This document shows positions 34,461 through 45,178 of a DNA stretch of 64,000 bases, piece by piece (position 1 is the first letter of the stretch; each line of letters starts with the position of its first letter). This stretch comes from Cladocopium goreaui (taxonomy: Eukaryota > Sar > Dinophyceae > Suessiales > Symbiodiniaceae), in the NCBI GenBank assembly GCA_947184155.2, contig CAMXCT020001768.1, positions 310,001 through 374,000 of the forward strand, in the 5' to 3' direction. A model generated the notes under the pieces. It made no database searches. It was not told the origin of the DNA and worked only from the letters and a program-made list of their open reading frames with translations. Made by a program: the position numbers and the translations under genes.

Positions 34461-34527
34461 GTTGACCCAACTGTTGGAAGAAAGTCTCGATGAAGAAATG
34501 GCCTTTCTCGATGCGGATCTGAACGAG
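34461..34527 (+). CDS. Candidate acidic exon LTQLLEESLDEEMAFLDADL
   Basis: Lies between CCTCAG|G and GAG|GCGGCG and ends in phase 0, which fits the exon at 34822. The Leu/Glu pattern suggests an amphipathic helix. An HP2 element ends 16 bases upstream, so that element is wholly intronic. Confidence 0.5.
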
Positions 34528-34821
34528 GCGGCGCCATGGATGGTCCCGAACGGAGGGAATTGTCGGAGGCTTTTTGGAGTCGGTGATGTTTTGTTGTTTT
34601 CTCCAGTGGAAATTCATTCAAAATGGAGAATCTCTATAGGGAATGTGCTGAAAATTTTTGTTGGGCTGCCTTAAGAAAATCCAAGTGTCGGCAACGGAAG
34701 AGATATCCTGATATCCATCCAGGACATGCAATTTTCAAAAGTGAACATGGAAAATTCGCCTTTTTGATGGTTAGGACTTAGGATTAGATCATGTTAGATC
34801 ATATGCTTGGCCATGTATCAG

Positions 34822-34899
34822 CACCCCTCTTCCACAGCTTTGTATCAGGAGCCTCGATCTTCTAGTGCATCAGCATCTGAAGATCTGAACTCAGACTGA
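34822..34899 (+). CDS. Candidate terminal exon, Ser-rich
   Basis: After GTATCAG it reads HPSSTALYQEPRSSSASASE, DLNSD and TGA at 34897-34899. It is in phase with the exon at 34461. Confidence 0.45.
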   Translation, partial: HPSSTALYQEPRSSSASASEDLNSD

Positions 34900-35411
34900 C
34901 TTTGGGATTTGATCTCTTCCTTGATGGAACACCTATGTTTTTATGTTTTGGAAACTTGGGATGTATACATACATATATATATATAAGTATATATGTACAT
35001 ATATATATATATGTATATGTATACATATATATTTCTAGACTATTTGTTTTTATTTTAAAAGATGAAACCACTATTATGCATTATTATGTTAGATGCTAGT
35101 GGAATGGTGGTCAATCCCTTGCCCATGGATGGATCAATGTGGAAAATTTGGGGAGGCATGGAGACACGCTAAAGTTAGCTGTCCTTTTTGCAGTGTATCT
35201 ACGACTACTTATTGTTACGTGATGTCTGATGTCAAGTCCCACGTTTTTGATGCTGTTTTTCCGGTGGGGAATCCACTAGACATGGGGAAACTATTGGAAC
35301 TATGTATTATTTTTGGTGAGTTCCAAAAAAAAAACACGTGTTATATCTACAACTAGCTAGCCATTGTTACATGATGTTGTCTTTTGATGCTGTTTTTTTT
35401 CCCCGAGGCAG

Positions 35412-35433
35412 ATGTCACTGTGAAGCAAGGCAG
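35412..35433 (+). CDS. Candidate micro-exon DVTVKQGR
   Basis: Between GAGGCAG and GGCAG|GTGGC. It ends in phase 2, matching the exon at 35709; GCAGGT recurs at both ends of the intron. Confidence 0.35.
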
Positions 35434-35708
35434 GTGGCTGGTAGTCGTGAAAGGATGGTTGAAGCAGGTTCCCCCCAAAACATGGATGGAACAGATTCTA
35501 CTAATTGGGAATTACATTAGGAATCTAGAATGATAATTTGTTTCATAGTTGATAATTATTGTTGATGATGTAAAATGAATGGATCTACTATTTAGATCTA
35601 CTATTTAGATCTATTTAGGATTGGAGCCATGAGTGTTCTGCATCTTAAGTTTAGCAACCTTAAGTGTTTTTCTTTTCAAACACAGGATGTTTGTGAATAA
35701 CAGCGCAG

Positions 35709-35769
35709 GTCATCAACGTCCAACATCGACGGGGCCATGTCAGGCCGTAGTCCGATGGCGGTTCCCTTG
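35709..35769 (+). CDS. Candidate exon SSTSNIDGAMSGRSPMAVPL
   Basis: Between GCGCAG|G and a consensus GTAAGT donor. One base, then 20 codons ending in phase 0. Confidence 0.5.
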
Positions 35770-36290
35770 GTAAGTCCATGGAGAATGATCCGAAGCGATG
35801 GGGATTTCACGAAACAAACTGGCCCTTACCTGCCTTACCTTCCAAATGGCAATTTCCCATAGCTATGTTAAATTACCATATAGAGTATCCATTGATATAT
35901 CCATTGATATATATATATACCCATTGATCAATTATGGTTGTTTTATATCCATGGATATATCCATTGATAATGGGAAATCATCCCCCAATGGCCTGAATAC
36001 CCTCCAGTAAATTAACATGACGACCCTTGCAGTCATCGGGGTTGGTTCAGACTAGTGAAACCACTATAAATTGGTCATTTTCAGGGTCGACAAGTTAATT
36101 TACCAGAGGTCAACTGGTTTGAACATCTTTGAAATATCGGGAACAAAACATGGAAAAACCATTCCGAATGTATGATGTATATTGATGTATGACTATAGTT
36201 TTTGACTTGGCAATACATGTACGTTTTTCTTTTAACATTTTAAACATGCTACAGATGGGATGATAATCCCAATGACTCACATCGAGTCAG

Positions 36291-36344
36291 GTCGAGACTC
36301 TGAGCAACAAAGAGCAGACAACCAGTCGTCACCATTGCAATTAG
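36291..36344 (+). CDS. Candidate terminal exon VETLSNKEQTTSRHHCN
   Basis: After GAGTCAG|G in phase 0, ending with TAG at 36342-36344. It completes a phase-consistent chain with 35412 and 35709. An HP3 element starts 16 bases later. Confidence 0.4.
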   Translation, partial: VETLSNKEQTTSRHHCN

Positions 36345-36359
36345 TCACCATCCATAGTT

Positions 36360-36472
36360 CTGGGGAAATTATAACGACCTCACTGTTCTCCCTCATTGGA
36401 ATCATGGTTAATAAGGAAAAACATCCCCAAATGGTCTTAATTTGGGTTAGTGAAATATTATAATTTACCCAG
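36360..36472. mobile_element. HP3 element, ATAGTT duplicate
   Basis: Six bases match on both sides. Confidence 0.85.
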
Positions 36473-37050
36473 ATAGTTTCAGTCTCTTTGGACCCCTCTA
36501 TACCAGCTGCTCTATACATATTATAAATGGTAATTAGGCAAAAATTGCATATGGAATATCCATGAAATTCACTTATAATATGATTCATGAGAAAAGGTAT
36601 GTGAGATTATTTGATTAAGAACATGATGGTCTGAAGAAATCAAAAAATATGTACAGTACATTAGTCACACATGATATAATATAGTATAATACATTTGAGT
36701 CACCTTCCTCAGACTGTTTAAGAGAACACACACATTGCAACGTTGGTCCTCTCAGATTCTCAGCAGCAGCCAGCATGTGCATTGACATTTCCCAGCCAAG
36801 AGACTCGGACTGTTTGGACCTGAAATCTACAGCTGATTAGCTATCCAGTGGAGGGAGCTAAGGAGCTAGGGGTATTCATATTCCTTATATATTCCCTATT
36901 CCATGGGGAGCCAAGGAGCTACTTAGAGTTTCCCAACCATCTAACAGTTAGTTCAATATCATGGACGCTCGTGTTTTTATTCATGGTTCTTGACTTCAGA
37001 TCACGGCAAGAAAAGGAACCTGCCAGCTGAAACAACCAATGAATTTACAG

Positions 37051-37144
37051 GGGAAAACCTTCAGGGTTTGCTGAAGATATGACACGTTTATGGTCAATCC
37101 ACCATGTCCATGGGCAATCGACAAGACGTTGGGCATTTTGGCAG
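37051..37144 (+). CDS. Candidate exon, unidentified
   Basis: Between TTTACAG|G and GGCAG|GGGCC. It reads GKPSGFAEDMTRLWSIHHVH then GQSTRRWAFWQ and ends in phase 0. Confidence 0.45.
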
Positions 37145-37359
37145 GGGCCAATCTCACTCCCAAGTTCTCCCAGTTTCCATGGGATATCTCACTTTGCCCA
37201 AGTTGACTCAGCCAGTTGCAAGTTGCCCAAAGTTGACACATACCCTCTGGTAAACTAACAAAAAGCTATTGAAAATCACCATTCTTAATGGGAAAACTCA
37301 CTATTTCTATGGTCATTTTCCAGTTCGCTTTTTGTATGTAAAAACCAGGCCGGCTACAG

Positions 37360-37521
37360 GCCGTCAAAATCCGCAACTGGCTGAGTCAACTGCAGGAGCT
37401 TCCTGGCCGTAGAGGTAGCTGGGATGAACTTTGGCAGCAGCTTGAGAGACAAGGAGAGGGTGACCACGGTGACCACTTCCGGGACTTCCGGGCTACTCCC
37501 TATGTGTTCAGAGAATCCATA
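37360..37521 (+). CDS. Candidate exon AVKIRNWLSQLQELPGRRGS...
   Basis: After GGCTACAG in phase 0, 54 codons stay open (WDELWQQLERQGEGDHGDHF...) up to an HP4 element at 37524. The minus strand is also open, but the G/C third-position bias favours the + strand. Only this + frame is open. Confidence 0.4.
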
Positions 37522-37625
37522 ACTGGTTGGTGACTGGAACCATGGAATTTTCCTGGTGAATCTATGGTTATATAATCTATGGCTAATAATGGTTAATAAT
37601 TGGAATAACAATATATCTGGTTGGT
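37502..37625. repeat. Local duplication, copy A (copy B at 38569-38695)
   Basis: About 115 bases from CCATAACTGGTTGGTG to ATCTGGTTGGTGGTGG are nearly identical to the second copy. Each is an HP4 head nested against a second HP4 head. Confidence 0.85.
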
Positions 37626-37737
37626 GGTGGTTTGGAACCATGGAATGGATTTCATGACTTTCCAGAAACAGTTGGGAATGAAAAATCATCCCAACTGACG
37701 AGTTTTCCATCATTTTTCAGAGGGGGTAGGTATACCA

Positions 37738-37882
37738 CAATGTGAGGCCCCCGTTCGATATCTAAGTTGGTGAACATAACTCCAATAACTATGGTTTATG
37801 GTACTTATAACATCTTATAACGAACTAGTTACTGGGGCTTTTGTTAACCAACGTTCACATCACAACGGGGGGCCTCACATTG
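37738..37882. mobile_element. HP1 element nested inside the end of an HP4 element
   Basis: It splits the HP4 right end: GGTATACCA on one side, AACCAACCAG on the other. Confidence 0.8.
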
Positions 37883-38117
37883 AACCAACCAGTGATATGT
37901 TTTAAGATCTTTTGGCCATGTTTTTCGTTGGTTGAATCCGGGACATCTAAGCGTTGGCGTTGCTTTGAACGCTTACGACTTGGTAATAACCGTGATTTAC
38001 CCTGGTAATCACTAACAGTTTGCGAACTGGAAAATGGGAAAATGGTGATTTAGATATCGTGGATTTAGCCATTGATAGCATGGTGGATCTTTCCATCGTT
38101 TTTTGTATGTTTACCAG

Positions 38118-38200
38118 GCCGGGTCTTGGTATTTTCGATGCCTGTTGGGGATGAATTGCTGAAAGTTTGGGACTTGTTGGCCAGAAATAGGCCATTTTAA
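38118..38200 (+). CDS. Candidate terminal exon, unidentified
   Basis: The acceptor TTTACCAG belongs to an HP2 terminal repeat. The exon reads RVLVFSMPVGDELLKVWDLL, ARNRPF and TAA at 38198-38200. It may complete the chain from 37051; the linking exon near 37950 is unsettled. Confidence 0.4.
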
Positions 38201-38321
38201 ACTGATGAAATCCTCCTAATATGGAGGTTTCCTGAAATACATATTACCCCTTAAAATCATCTATGTTTGCAATTTTAGTTTGGGATTTTCCACAAACAAA
38301 ACCATCCAGCTATTGGAGTAC

Positions 38322-38431
38322 TTAGATGGGCCATGGAGTTAGTTAACTAGTTAGTAAATAGCTTATAATTGGGATATGGAAGGTTATAACCCCAGTTACT
38401 AACTAGTTAACTAACTCCATGGCCCATCTAA
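38322..38431. mobile_element. HP8 element, GTAC duplicate
   Basis: Cleanest copy; others near 19380-19520, 22885-22982 and 42249-42372 are partial or nested. Confidence 0.8.
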
Positions 38432-38568
38432 GTACCACCATTTATGGAAACCCTCATATGGCAATTGGGCTCCAAACGACACTCCATTCGTAGCTCCAAC
38501 GGGCTGAACCAAAGGATACCTCCTTCGCACAGAGACGCGCTCCATTCACCGGATAGTTTACCACATTA

Positions 38569-38695
38569 CCATAACTGGTTGGTGGTGACTGGAACCATGG
38601 AATTTTCCTGGTGAATCTATGGTTATATAATCTATGGCTAATAATGGTTAATAATTGGAATAACAATATATCTGGTTGGTGGTGGTTTGGAACAT
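38569..38695. repeat. Local duplication, copy B
   Basis: Differs from copy A by a GTG insertion near its start and a few bases near its end. Confidence 0.85.
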
Positions 38696-39069
38696 GAATG
38701 GATTATGACTGTCCATTTTCCATATGATATTGGGAAGTTCGTAACCCCAAGTGACGAGTTTTCCATCATTTTTTCAGAGGTATAGAGCTCAACCACCAAC
38801 CAGTATTGTTATCCCAGTTATCCCATTATTATCCCATTATTATCCCATTATTAGCCCATTATTATCCCATTATTATCCATATTAAACCACCATACCACCA
38901 AGCAGATCAGCCGTTCACCAACCAGTTTTCATTGGTGAAATGTTCCAAACGTCCAGAGACCTTGCAAAGAAAAAATGATAAAGCTCCCACTGATATCCCC
39001 AGGGAATATCCCACTGATATACCTGTAAAACACCAGCATTTTTCATGGTTAAACCAGCATTTTTCACAG

Positions 39070-39127
39070 GGCAGCCGTCCCTGGAGGATGGCGCGTTGAG
39101 TATGGACCTCGAGGCAAATCTCAACAG
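39070..39127 (+). CDS. Candidate exon QPSLEDGALSMDLEANLN
   Basis: Between TTTCACAG|G and ACAG|GCCCAG. Two bases, then 18 codons and two bases. Confidence 0.45.
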
Positions 39128-39217
39128 GCCCAGCGGGTAATCTTCCATGGAATTTTCCATGGAATGGACCAGCTGGTTCCACTGCTGGATCACCAGCGAA
39201 ATATCTAAATCATCCAT

Positions 39218-39330
39218 CTGGGTAAATTATAACGACCTCACTGTTCTCCCAAACCCTGGAATCATGGTTTATAAGGGAAATCATCCCCTTTTATGGCCCA
39301 ACAATTCAGATTAGTGAAATATTTACCCAG
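39218..39330. mobile_element. HP3 element, ATCCATC duplicate
   Basis: Seven bases match on both sides. Confidence 0.85.
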
Positions 39331-39452
39331 ATCCATCAATTTTAAATGGTGGAATGGACCATTTCGACATACTGGATTTCACCAAAAAGCATTGCGGAAT
39401 TGCGGGGTTGAGGTTAGATTCTATGGGTATATGGTATTTCAAGCCATATCCT

Positions 39453-39699
39453 AGAAAATCCGGTTCCCCATGCAGATTGCTATGAATTGGGACGTCCCCA
39501 CTTTCAAAGACATCCATCCGAAGATCAACCTGTTGGTTCTCCATCCCATCATATTCCATGGAAAAATCACCATTGCATCCCGCTATCAGTTGGTAAAGAT
39601 CTGAAGAATGCCGAAGGTCTACTACATGCCGCCCGGTGTCACTCGCGGAAAAGGTGCGGAGTCAGAATCAGTCAGAATGAGTCAGATCTCAGGGTGTGA
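39453..39699 (+). CDS. Coding-like segment with two competing frames
   Basis: One frame runs from after CCTAG at 39452 (KIRFPMQIAMNWDVPTFKD... to a GTAAAG donor at 39592). The other opens at 39487 and ends at 39699 (...KDLKNAEGLLHAARC...). One, not both, should be real. Confidence 0.35.
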
Positions 39700-39892
39700 T
39701 GTTTTTGGAAAACGCTGGGTGCAAAGAGTCTATAACAACCTATAGCATTGTATGTGCCATGGTCAAAAGATTGTACACTACACACATATTAGGGATGGTC
39801 ATCAATGCATTTTCAGAGGGATTTCTATATCCACTAATTATGTTTGGATCCCCCTAATATGGGATGGATGATGGATGACCATGAACCATATA

Positions 39893-40013
39893 CCCTCTGG
39901 TAAACTAACAGTTTGCGAACTGGATTGATCCACCATCTTTAAGAAAGGTAAATCAACGATTTCGATTAGGGCCATGTTCAAGTTCGCAAACTGTGAATGT
40001 CATTACCAGAGGG
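39893..40013. mobile_element. HP2 element
   Basis: TA flanks; both arms carry the GTTTGCGAACTGG-type word. Confidence 0.8.
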
Positions 40014-40097
40014 TATACTGTACCATCTTTTCATGGGATATATCATGAGCAAAAAAGGGTGCAGTGATATCACCAAACGATCATCATATTGTTGGAC

Positions 40098-40160
40098 TGT
40101 GTTTAACACTTCACTACTGATTGAGACTACATGGATGTAGTGAAGTGTTAAACACCATGT
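40098..40160. repeat. Short hairpin (GTTTAACACTTCACTAC...)
   Basis: GTTTAACACTTCACTAC is mirrored by GTAGTGAAGTGTTAAAC; a third half-copy follows to 40212. Confidence 0.8.
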
Positions 40161-40464
40161 AAAAATGAGTAGTGAAGTGTCACACAGATTGGTCCAAATA
40201 CTACTTCACTACTGGTGCATATGAAAAGCAGATTGTTTTCTGAGTTCTGTATCTTTTCGTATCATCCCTTGTGTTTTCAAGCATTTCACGGGTCCAACCG
40301 GCCTCATACCCGCCTCATACCGGCAATTCATTGTCGGTCGGAACATCTGTAGCATCCCCATGTGTAATTTGCCCTGCTTCACTTTCTGAAAAGTCGGCCA
40401 TGTCCAAATCTGGCATTTTTGCGAAATTGGAACCACAGCTTTGGGAAACCAAGACATTCTATAG

Positions 40465-40554
40465 CCCATAGGATCCATGTATGCTATATATGTTAACATT
40501 TACCATCAATATACCCCCAATGTTAGTATATATACCATACATGGATCCTATGGG
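40465..40554. mobile_element. HP6 element, TAG duplicate
   Basis: Near-perfect hairpin; ends 24 bases before the candidate exon at 40579. Confidence 0.85.
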
Positions 40555-40578
40555 TAGTGATTCTACAGATGTCCGCAG

Positions 40579-40655
40579 TTTTTCTCCTTTGTCTCCTGTA
40601 CAACCCATCTTTCGGAAATGATGTCCTCAAAAATTGCATCACTCTGGCTTGGCAG
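40579..40655 (+). CDS. Candidate exon, unidentified
   Basis: Between GTCCGCAG and GGCAG|GTGCC. Two bases, then FLLCLLYNPSFGNDVLKNCI and TLAWQ, ending in phase 0. Confidence 0.45.
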
Positions 40656-40714
40656 GTGCCAAAAATCGGAACCTTAGCTGAAGTTGATGATTTGCGCGAT
40701 TGATGGATGACATA

Positions 40715-40905
40715 ATACATATATAATAATATACATATATAATAATATACATATACATATTGATATATATATAATAACAATAATTGATATATATATACAT
40801 ATTGATATAAATATATATATATTAATAAATACACATACATATTAACAATATATATATATTTATATCATACACATATTAATGGACATTTACATATATATAT
40901 ATATA
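40715..40905. repeat. ATATACATA repeat
   Basis: TA-rich tract with TTGATA interruptions. Confidence 0.9.
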
Positions 40906-41099
40906 CCTAGATCCTCCAAGGACCCCATTTCTCCATGGTAAAAGTACTAGACGTCCATCCGAAAAAAAACACCTTGGTCGAGTACGGGATGCTTGGGACT
41001 ACCCGGCCTGGTAAACATACAAAAAACTATTGAAAATGGTGTTTTAATGGGATTCAATGGTGATTCAATGGGATTTTTCATGGGATATATGATGGTATA

Positions 41100-41209
41100 C
41101 CATCTGGTAAACTAACGTAGCTATTGAAGCCATGGCCCAGTCGAAATCGTGGATTTTCCCAGCTAAAAAATGGTGGATCTTTCCATAGTTATGTTAAATT
41201 ACCAGAGGG
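41100..41209. mobile_element. HP2 element
   Basis: Left end CCATCTGG, right end CCAGAGGG, TA flanks. Confidence 0.75.
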
Positions 41210-41569
41210 TAAGGTTTAGTGGGACCACATTTTTGGTTTTCTATGCTTGGTCCACTTAGGGGATGCTTAGGGGATGTCTAGTACTCATCCACATTTTTAA
41301 GGGACGAATTTTGGGGGTGTTTAGGGACTGAACAGGGGATGAGCTTGAGCTTGCTTGCGCTTGGAGATGTCCCTAAGCAGTGGTTGAGTAGATTAGTGGG
41401 GTCAATTTTTCTGCATATGGTGGTTTCCATCGGTTTCCTATGGGGGTACCCCAATAGCTGAAGGGTTTTTTTCATGGAACATCACCAAAAAAGGATGAGA
41501 ACTGGGGGTACCCCCACTTCGGCAACCTCTATATAATGCTTTGGGGGTGTAGTTGAGGTTAAACAGTTA

Positions 41570-41840
41570 CTTCTATGGGTATAACTATGGTATTTCAACT
41601 ATTTCAAGCCTCATGTTGGGATTATGATATGGGGTCCCTATATGGTGAAATCTATCCCGTGAGTTTTTTGGCCTGGCCTGGCTGCTCCAAGTAGACCGGC
41701 TGAAAATGAAGAACTCAGTGGATAGAATTCACCGGACCTAGGGACCTAGGGACCTAGGGACCCCATATCATAATCCCAACATGAGGCTTGAAATACCATA
41801 GTTATACCCATAGTTATACCCATAGAAGTACCAACATGAG
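41570..41840. repeat. Inverted repeat with a 100-base loop
   Basis: GATTATGATATGGGGTCCC near 41634 is mirrored near 41756, and the outer arms (ATGGGTATAACTATGG / CCATAGTTATACCCAT) extend it. The loop holds an open frame (LAWLLQVDRLKMKNSVDR). A third arm copy follows at 41840-41880. Confidence 0.8.
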
Positions 41841-42090
41841 GATTGAAATACTTGAAATACCATAGTTATAGCCATAGAAGTATCTGAAGTTGGTGGAATA
41901 AGTTAGTATCCAAGATTGGCAAAAGTCGAGCCATTTATCTCAAGAACAGGTTTATCATGTTTGTGTTTGGAACATATCGCCAGCCAAGTATCCAATGGCC
42001 ATCACTTCGGGCTTCGAGAAGAAACATGTCGACATGGCTTGGCGAAACATGTATAGACGGGAAATGACGGGAAACGACGGGAAGCTATCA

Positions 42091-42217
42091 TCAATGGTAA
42101 TTTCAGGATCCTAAAATGGAGGTAATGTTTTGCTGGGATATTCCCTTACATAGGCCTAAAAAATAGGCCTTATATATGGTAGGTACCTCCAATTTAGGTC
42201 CCTGAAATGGCCATTGA
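42091..42217. mobile_element. HP5 element, TATCA duplicate
   Basis: Complete, reversed orientation. Confidence 0.85.
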
Positions 42218-42851
42218 TATCATTTTTGTACAGATATGACCCATGGATACTTAGATGGGCCATAGGAAAAAAGCGATTCCTGGTTAGTAACTGGGGTTTG
42301 TTTACCCCAAAAAATCCCAATGAAATAAGCCAATTACTAACTAGTTGTCACTAACTCCATGGCCCATCTAAGGAAAATCACAATTTTTAATGGGAAAACT
42401 CACTATAAATGTCCATGTTCAATAGTTTTTTGTATGTTTACCAGGCCGGGTATGACCCATACCCATGGCATCCTAGGGGCCATGATTTTCCAAACGATTG
42501 GATTTGGGGGATGCCCGAGATGTTCTTCATTACCAACCCATTTCCTGCAGGATCCGTTGTAGCTTCGTAAGCATAGTTGGTTGGTAACCCATAGCTGGTT
42601 GGATTCAGCAAGTCGTTCCCAGTTTTTGTTGTGTGTCCAAGAATTGGCTAGTGTACAAGGAAATCTACGGGAAGCCAGTATATTTTGAGGTCAATTGTTC
42701 ATGGTTTCCGGTTTCGATTTTTCCTGAAACCAATCCCTTGACTTTGTACACTATACATTTAATCTCATTTATGAATATGAATTTACTTGAACTATTTCCC
42801 CTTTCAACATATTACCAATCCCGAAAAAAAATCATCAACCTCTATCCACTA

Positions 42852-42982
42852 CAAAGTGGGGCCCCCAAACGATAGCTAAGTTGGTGAACATAACTCCAAT
42901 GTCACTATGGTTTATGGTACGCAAATAACTATAGTTATTGGGGCTTATAAACCAACTTAGCTATCTAGGGGGCCCCACATTG
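42852..42982. mobile_element. HP1 element, TA duplicate
   Basis: Ends 19 bases before the candidate exon at 43002. Confidence 0.85.
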
Positions 42983-43001
42983 TACTATGGTCGTGCGTCA
43001 G

Positions 43002-43074
43002 GATCGATTACTTTGACTCCAAGAAGTTGGTCATGCAACTGGCGGCAGATTCTTTCAGGGGGGCCATCCGCGCC
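43002..43074 (+). CDS. Candidate exon, unidentified
   Basis: After TGCGTCAG|G, one base then IDYFDSKKLVMQLAADSFRG and AIRA to a GC donor (GCC|GCCTGA). It starts 20 bases after an HP1 element. The longest open frame here is another one. Confidence 0.45.
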
Positions 43075-43351
43075 GCCTGAAGATCCGTTGAGGGTTTTTT
43101 CACTCGGCGAAGGAGCTGCAAAGGGATATCTGTTGGTGTTTGGAAGACAAAAATATGACTTTTTGGAAAGCAGTCCTAAGTCCCAAGCATATTTTTTAAT
43201 TATGATTTTTATGGACAAAAGAGATCTTGGTAGAAAGCTGCAAGAAACATGTCCACATGTCGTTTTTGGTTGTCGATGTTTCTTTTTCATTAGTCAATCT
43301 TGCAGATCGGATATCACCGTGGTGTTGTGTTGTTTTTCTGTGATGTTCTAG

Positions 43352-43492
43352 ACATCCAGACATCCAGATGGTCTCGAATTCGAGGGTGAGCTGATCCTAA
43401 AGAGACCGGAGGTCGGCTCAGTTGTGAATTTGAAGAACAGATGCGGAAGGATTTTTTTTGAGGATAGCATAGGGGAGCTAAATGGTTTGTGA
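43352..43492 (+). CDS. Candidate exon, unidentified
   Basis: After GTTCTAG, 46 codons read TSRHPDGLEFEGELILKRPE then VGSVVNLKNRCGRIFFED and onward to TGA. A GA donor at AG|GATTTT inside it is possible, so the stop may lie in an intron. Confidence 0.45.
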   Translation, partial: TSRHPDGLEFEGELILKRPEVGSVVNLKNRCGRIFFEDSIGELNGL

Positions 43493-43784
43493 TTGGCTCA
43501 AATATCACATGGCATATCCTTAAATGATGCTTGCAGATTTAATTGCCATTTCCAAAATCAGCATTAAGTAATTACGTAGTTTTAAGTTTTATACGACTGT
43601 AAAACCAATTGGGTTTGTAAGAACATAGGGTAATCCTATGATTCTACATGATTCAATTTAAGCCTTATTCAAATTGCCATAACTTGTATTCCCATCAGAC
43701 AGACCCATGGCGGTGTGGTTCCTTGGTTTCATGCTGATGACATTCGCCCGCAAACCATTTGGCGAACTTCAGAAATCGTCCTAG

Positions 43785-43888
43785 TGGGAGAGTAGTTCGG
43801 AGCTAAAGCGTAGCCCGATTCATGGAGAGAGCAGCAGCAGAAAGGGGGAGATGGGAAAAGTCGCTGAAGTGAAAGCTGTATTCCGGAA
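43785..43888 (+). CDS. Candidate exon broken by an HP4 element
   Basis: After CGTCCTAG it reads WESSSELKRSPIHGESSSRK, then GEMGKVAEVKAVFR, and meets the HP4 element at 43889. Taking out the element and one GGAA copy continues as KDRLLANALMYVWCYGSK from 44005. Confidence 0.45.
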
Positions 43889-44000
43889 CTGGTTGGTGGT
43901 TTGGAACATGAATTTTATGACTTTCCATTCAGTTGGGAATAACCATCATCCCAACTGACGAACTCATATTTTTCAGAGGGGTAGGTATACCACCAACCAG
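43889..44000. mobile_element. HP4 element, GGAA duplicate, inside a coding-like frame
   Basis: Complete. See the candidate exon at 43785. Confidence 0.85.
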
Positions 44001-44159
44001 GGAAGGATAGGTTGCTTGCGAATGCACTCATGTATGTTTGGTGCTATGGGTCAAAAGTACCTGGATACTTAGATCCACATGTACCATTAATCCATAGTAA
44101 TTAGGTTATACAATTTGTTATACACCATTCTATTCGCACTATATATATAGAATTATATA

Positions 44160-44215
44160 ATATATAATTATATATATATATAAATTATATATATATATAT
44201 TATATTATATATCCC
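44160..44215. repeat. TA-rich repeat
   Basis: TATAATTATA palindromic tract. Confidence 0.9.
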
Positions 44216-44451
44216 ATAAGTTTCTTGGTTAACTTCCAGAATTCCACAGTTTTTCAGTGGCATGGATGGGTGATCAAAATGGTCGGTTTCAGACCCTATG
44301 ACCATATTTACATGAAGTCCCGGTGAAGAGATCCACGTGGCTCAGCAAACAAGAAACGTTTTCAGTGGAAGTTATACTGTGCTTGGCTACAACCAAGGTT
44401 ACAAACCCACATTTTTGTTGGGATGTTGGCCCCCCATAACTATAATGAAAT

Positions 44452-44546
44452 CCCAGATGCGAACCATGGTGCTGGAATATTTACCTACAAAACTGTGCCA
44501 TTTTGGGGGTGAATGTAGGTAAATTTGCATACATGGAGCATCTGGG
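44452..44546. mobile_element. HP7 element, AAT duplicate
   Basis: Complete. Confidence 0.85.
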
Positions 44547-44596
44547 AATATGGTGAAATATATCCACTTAGAACTCACCGGAACTGCACCTAGTAG

Positions 44597-44774
44597 AATT
44601 CTGCTACCCAATTCGTTTCCTGTCGATTCGCAGATGATTCCATTGAACCAACCGTCGATGACGTGGCGAAAGTTGCCTCGTTGGATTCTCCCACACCCGC
44701 CATTTGGATCGTCAGGCAGTGTCCGGAAACGCCCAAGGGCCAGTTTAGCGCTGAAATATGCTACTTAACGCAGG
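44597..44774 (+). CDS. Long candidate exon, unidentified
   Basis: After CTAGTAG, 59 codons read NSATQFVSCRFADDSIEPTV then DDVAKVASLDSPTPAIWIVR and QCPETPKGQFSAEICYLTQ. It ends in phase 1 at a GT donor and fits the exon at 45140. The overlapping 73-codon frame (44550-44768) looks like a decoy. Confidence 0.5.
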
Positions 44775-44786
44775 GTCAGATTATAG

Positions 44787-44911
44787 CTGGTAGGTGGTGA
44801 CTGGAACCATGGAATGGATTATGATTTTCCATTCAGTTGGGAATGTAAAATCATCCCAACTGACGAGTTTTCCATCATTTTTCAGAGGGGTTGGTTGAAA
44901 CCACCAATTAG
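44787..44911. mobile_element. HP4 element, ATAG/ATAA duplicate
   Basis: Starts 13 bases after the candidate exon ending at 44774. Confidence 0.75.
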
Positions 44912-45139
44912 ATAATTCATCATCAACCATCATGAACCATAATTAATCACCATTAACCACCATTAATCACCATTAACCAAGTAGGTAGCCCCAACCAACC
45001 AGCCATAAAATCACCATAAAATCACCATGAAATCCCCTAAAATCACCATAAAATCACCTAAATCCCATTATAATAAGAATTAGATTGCTGGAAACAGATG
45101 CTTTGAGAAAACATGAAAAAAACAAATGTGTTCTTCCAG

Positions 45140-45178
45140 GGGGATCCCTAGGACACTCCAAAAGCAGCAAGAAGAGTG
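45140..45178 (+). CDS. Candidate micro-exon GSLGHSKSSKKS
   Basis: Between TTCTTCCAG|G and GTACCT. It starts with two bases, in phase with 44597-44774. Confidence 0.4.
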
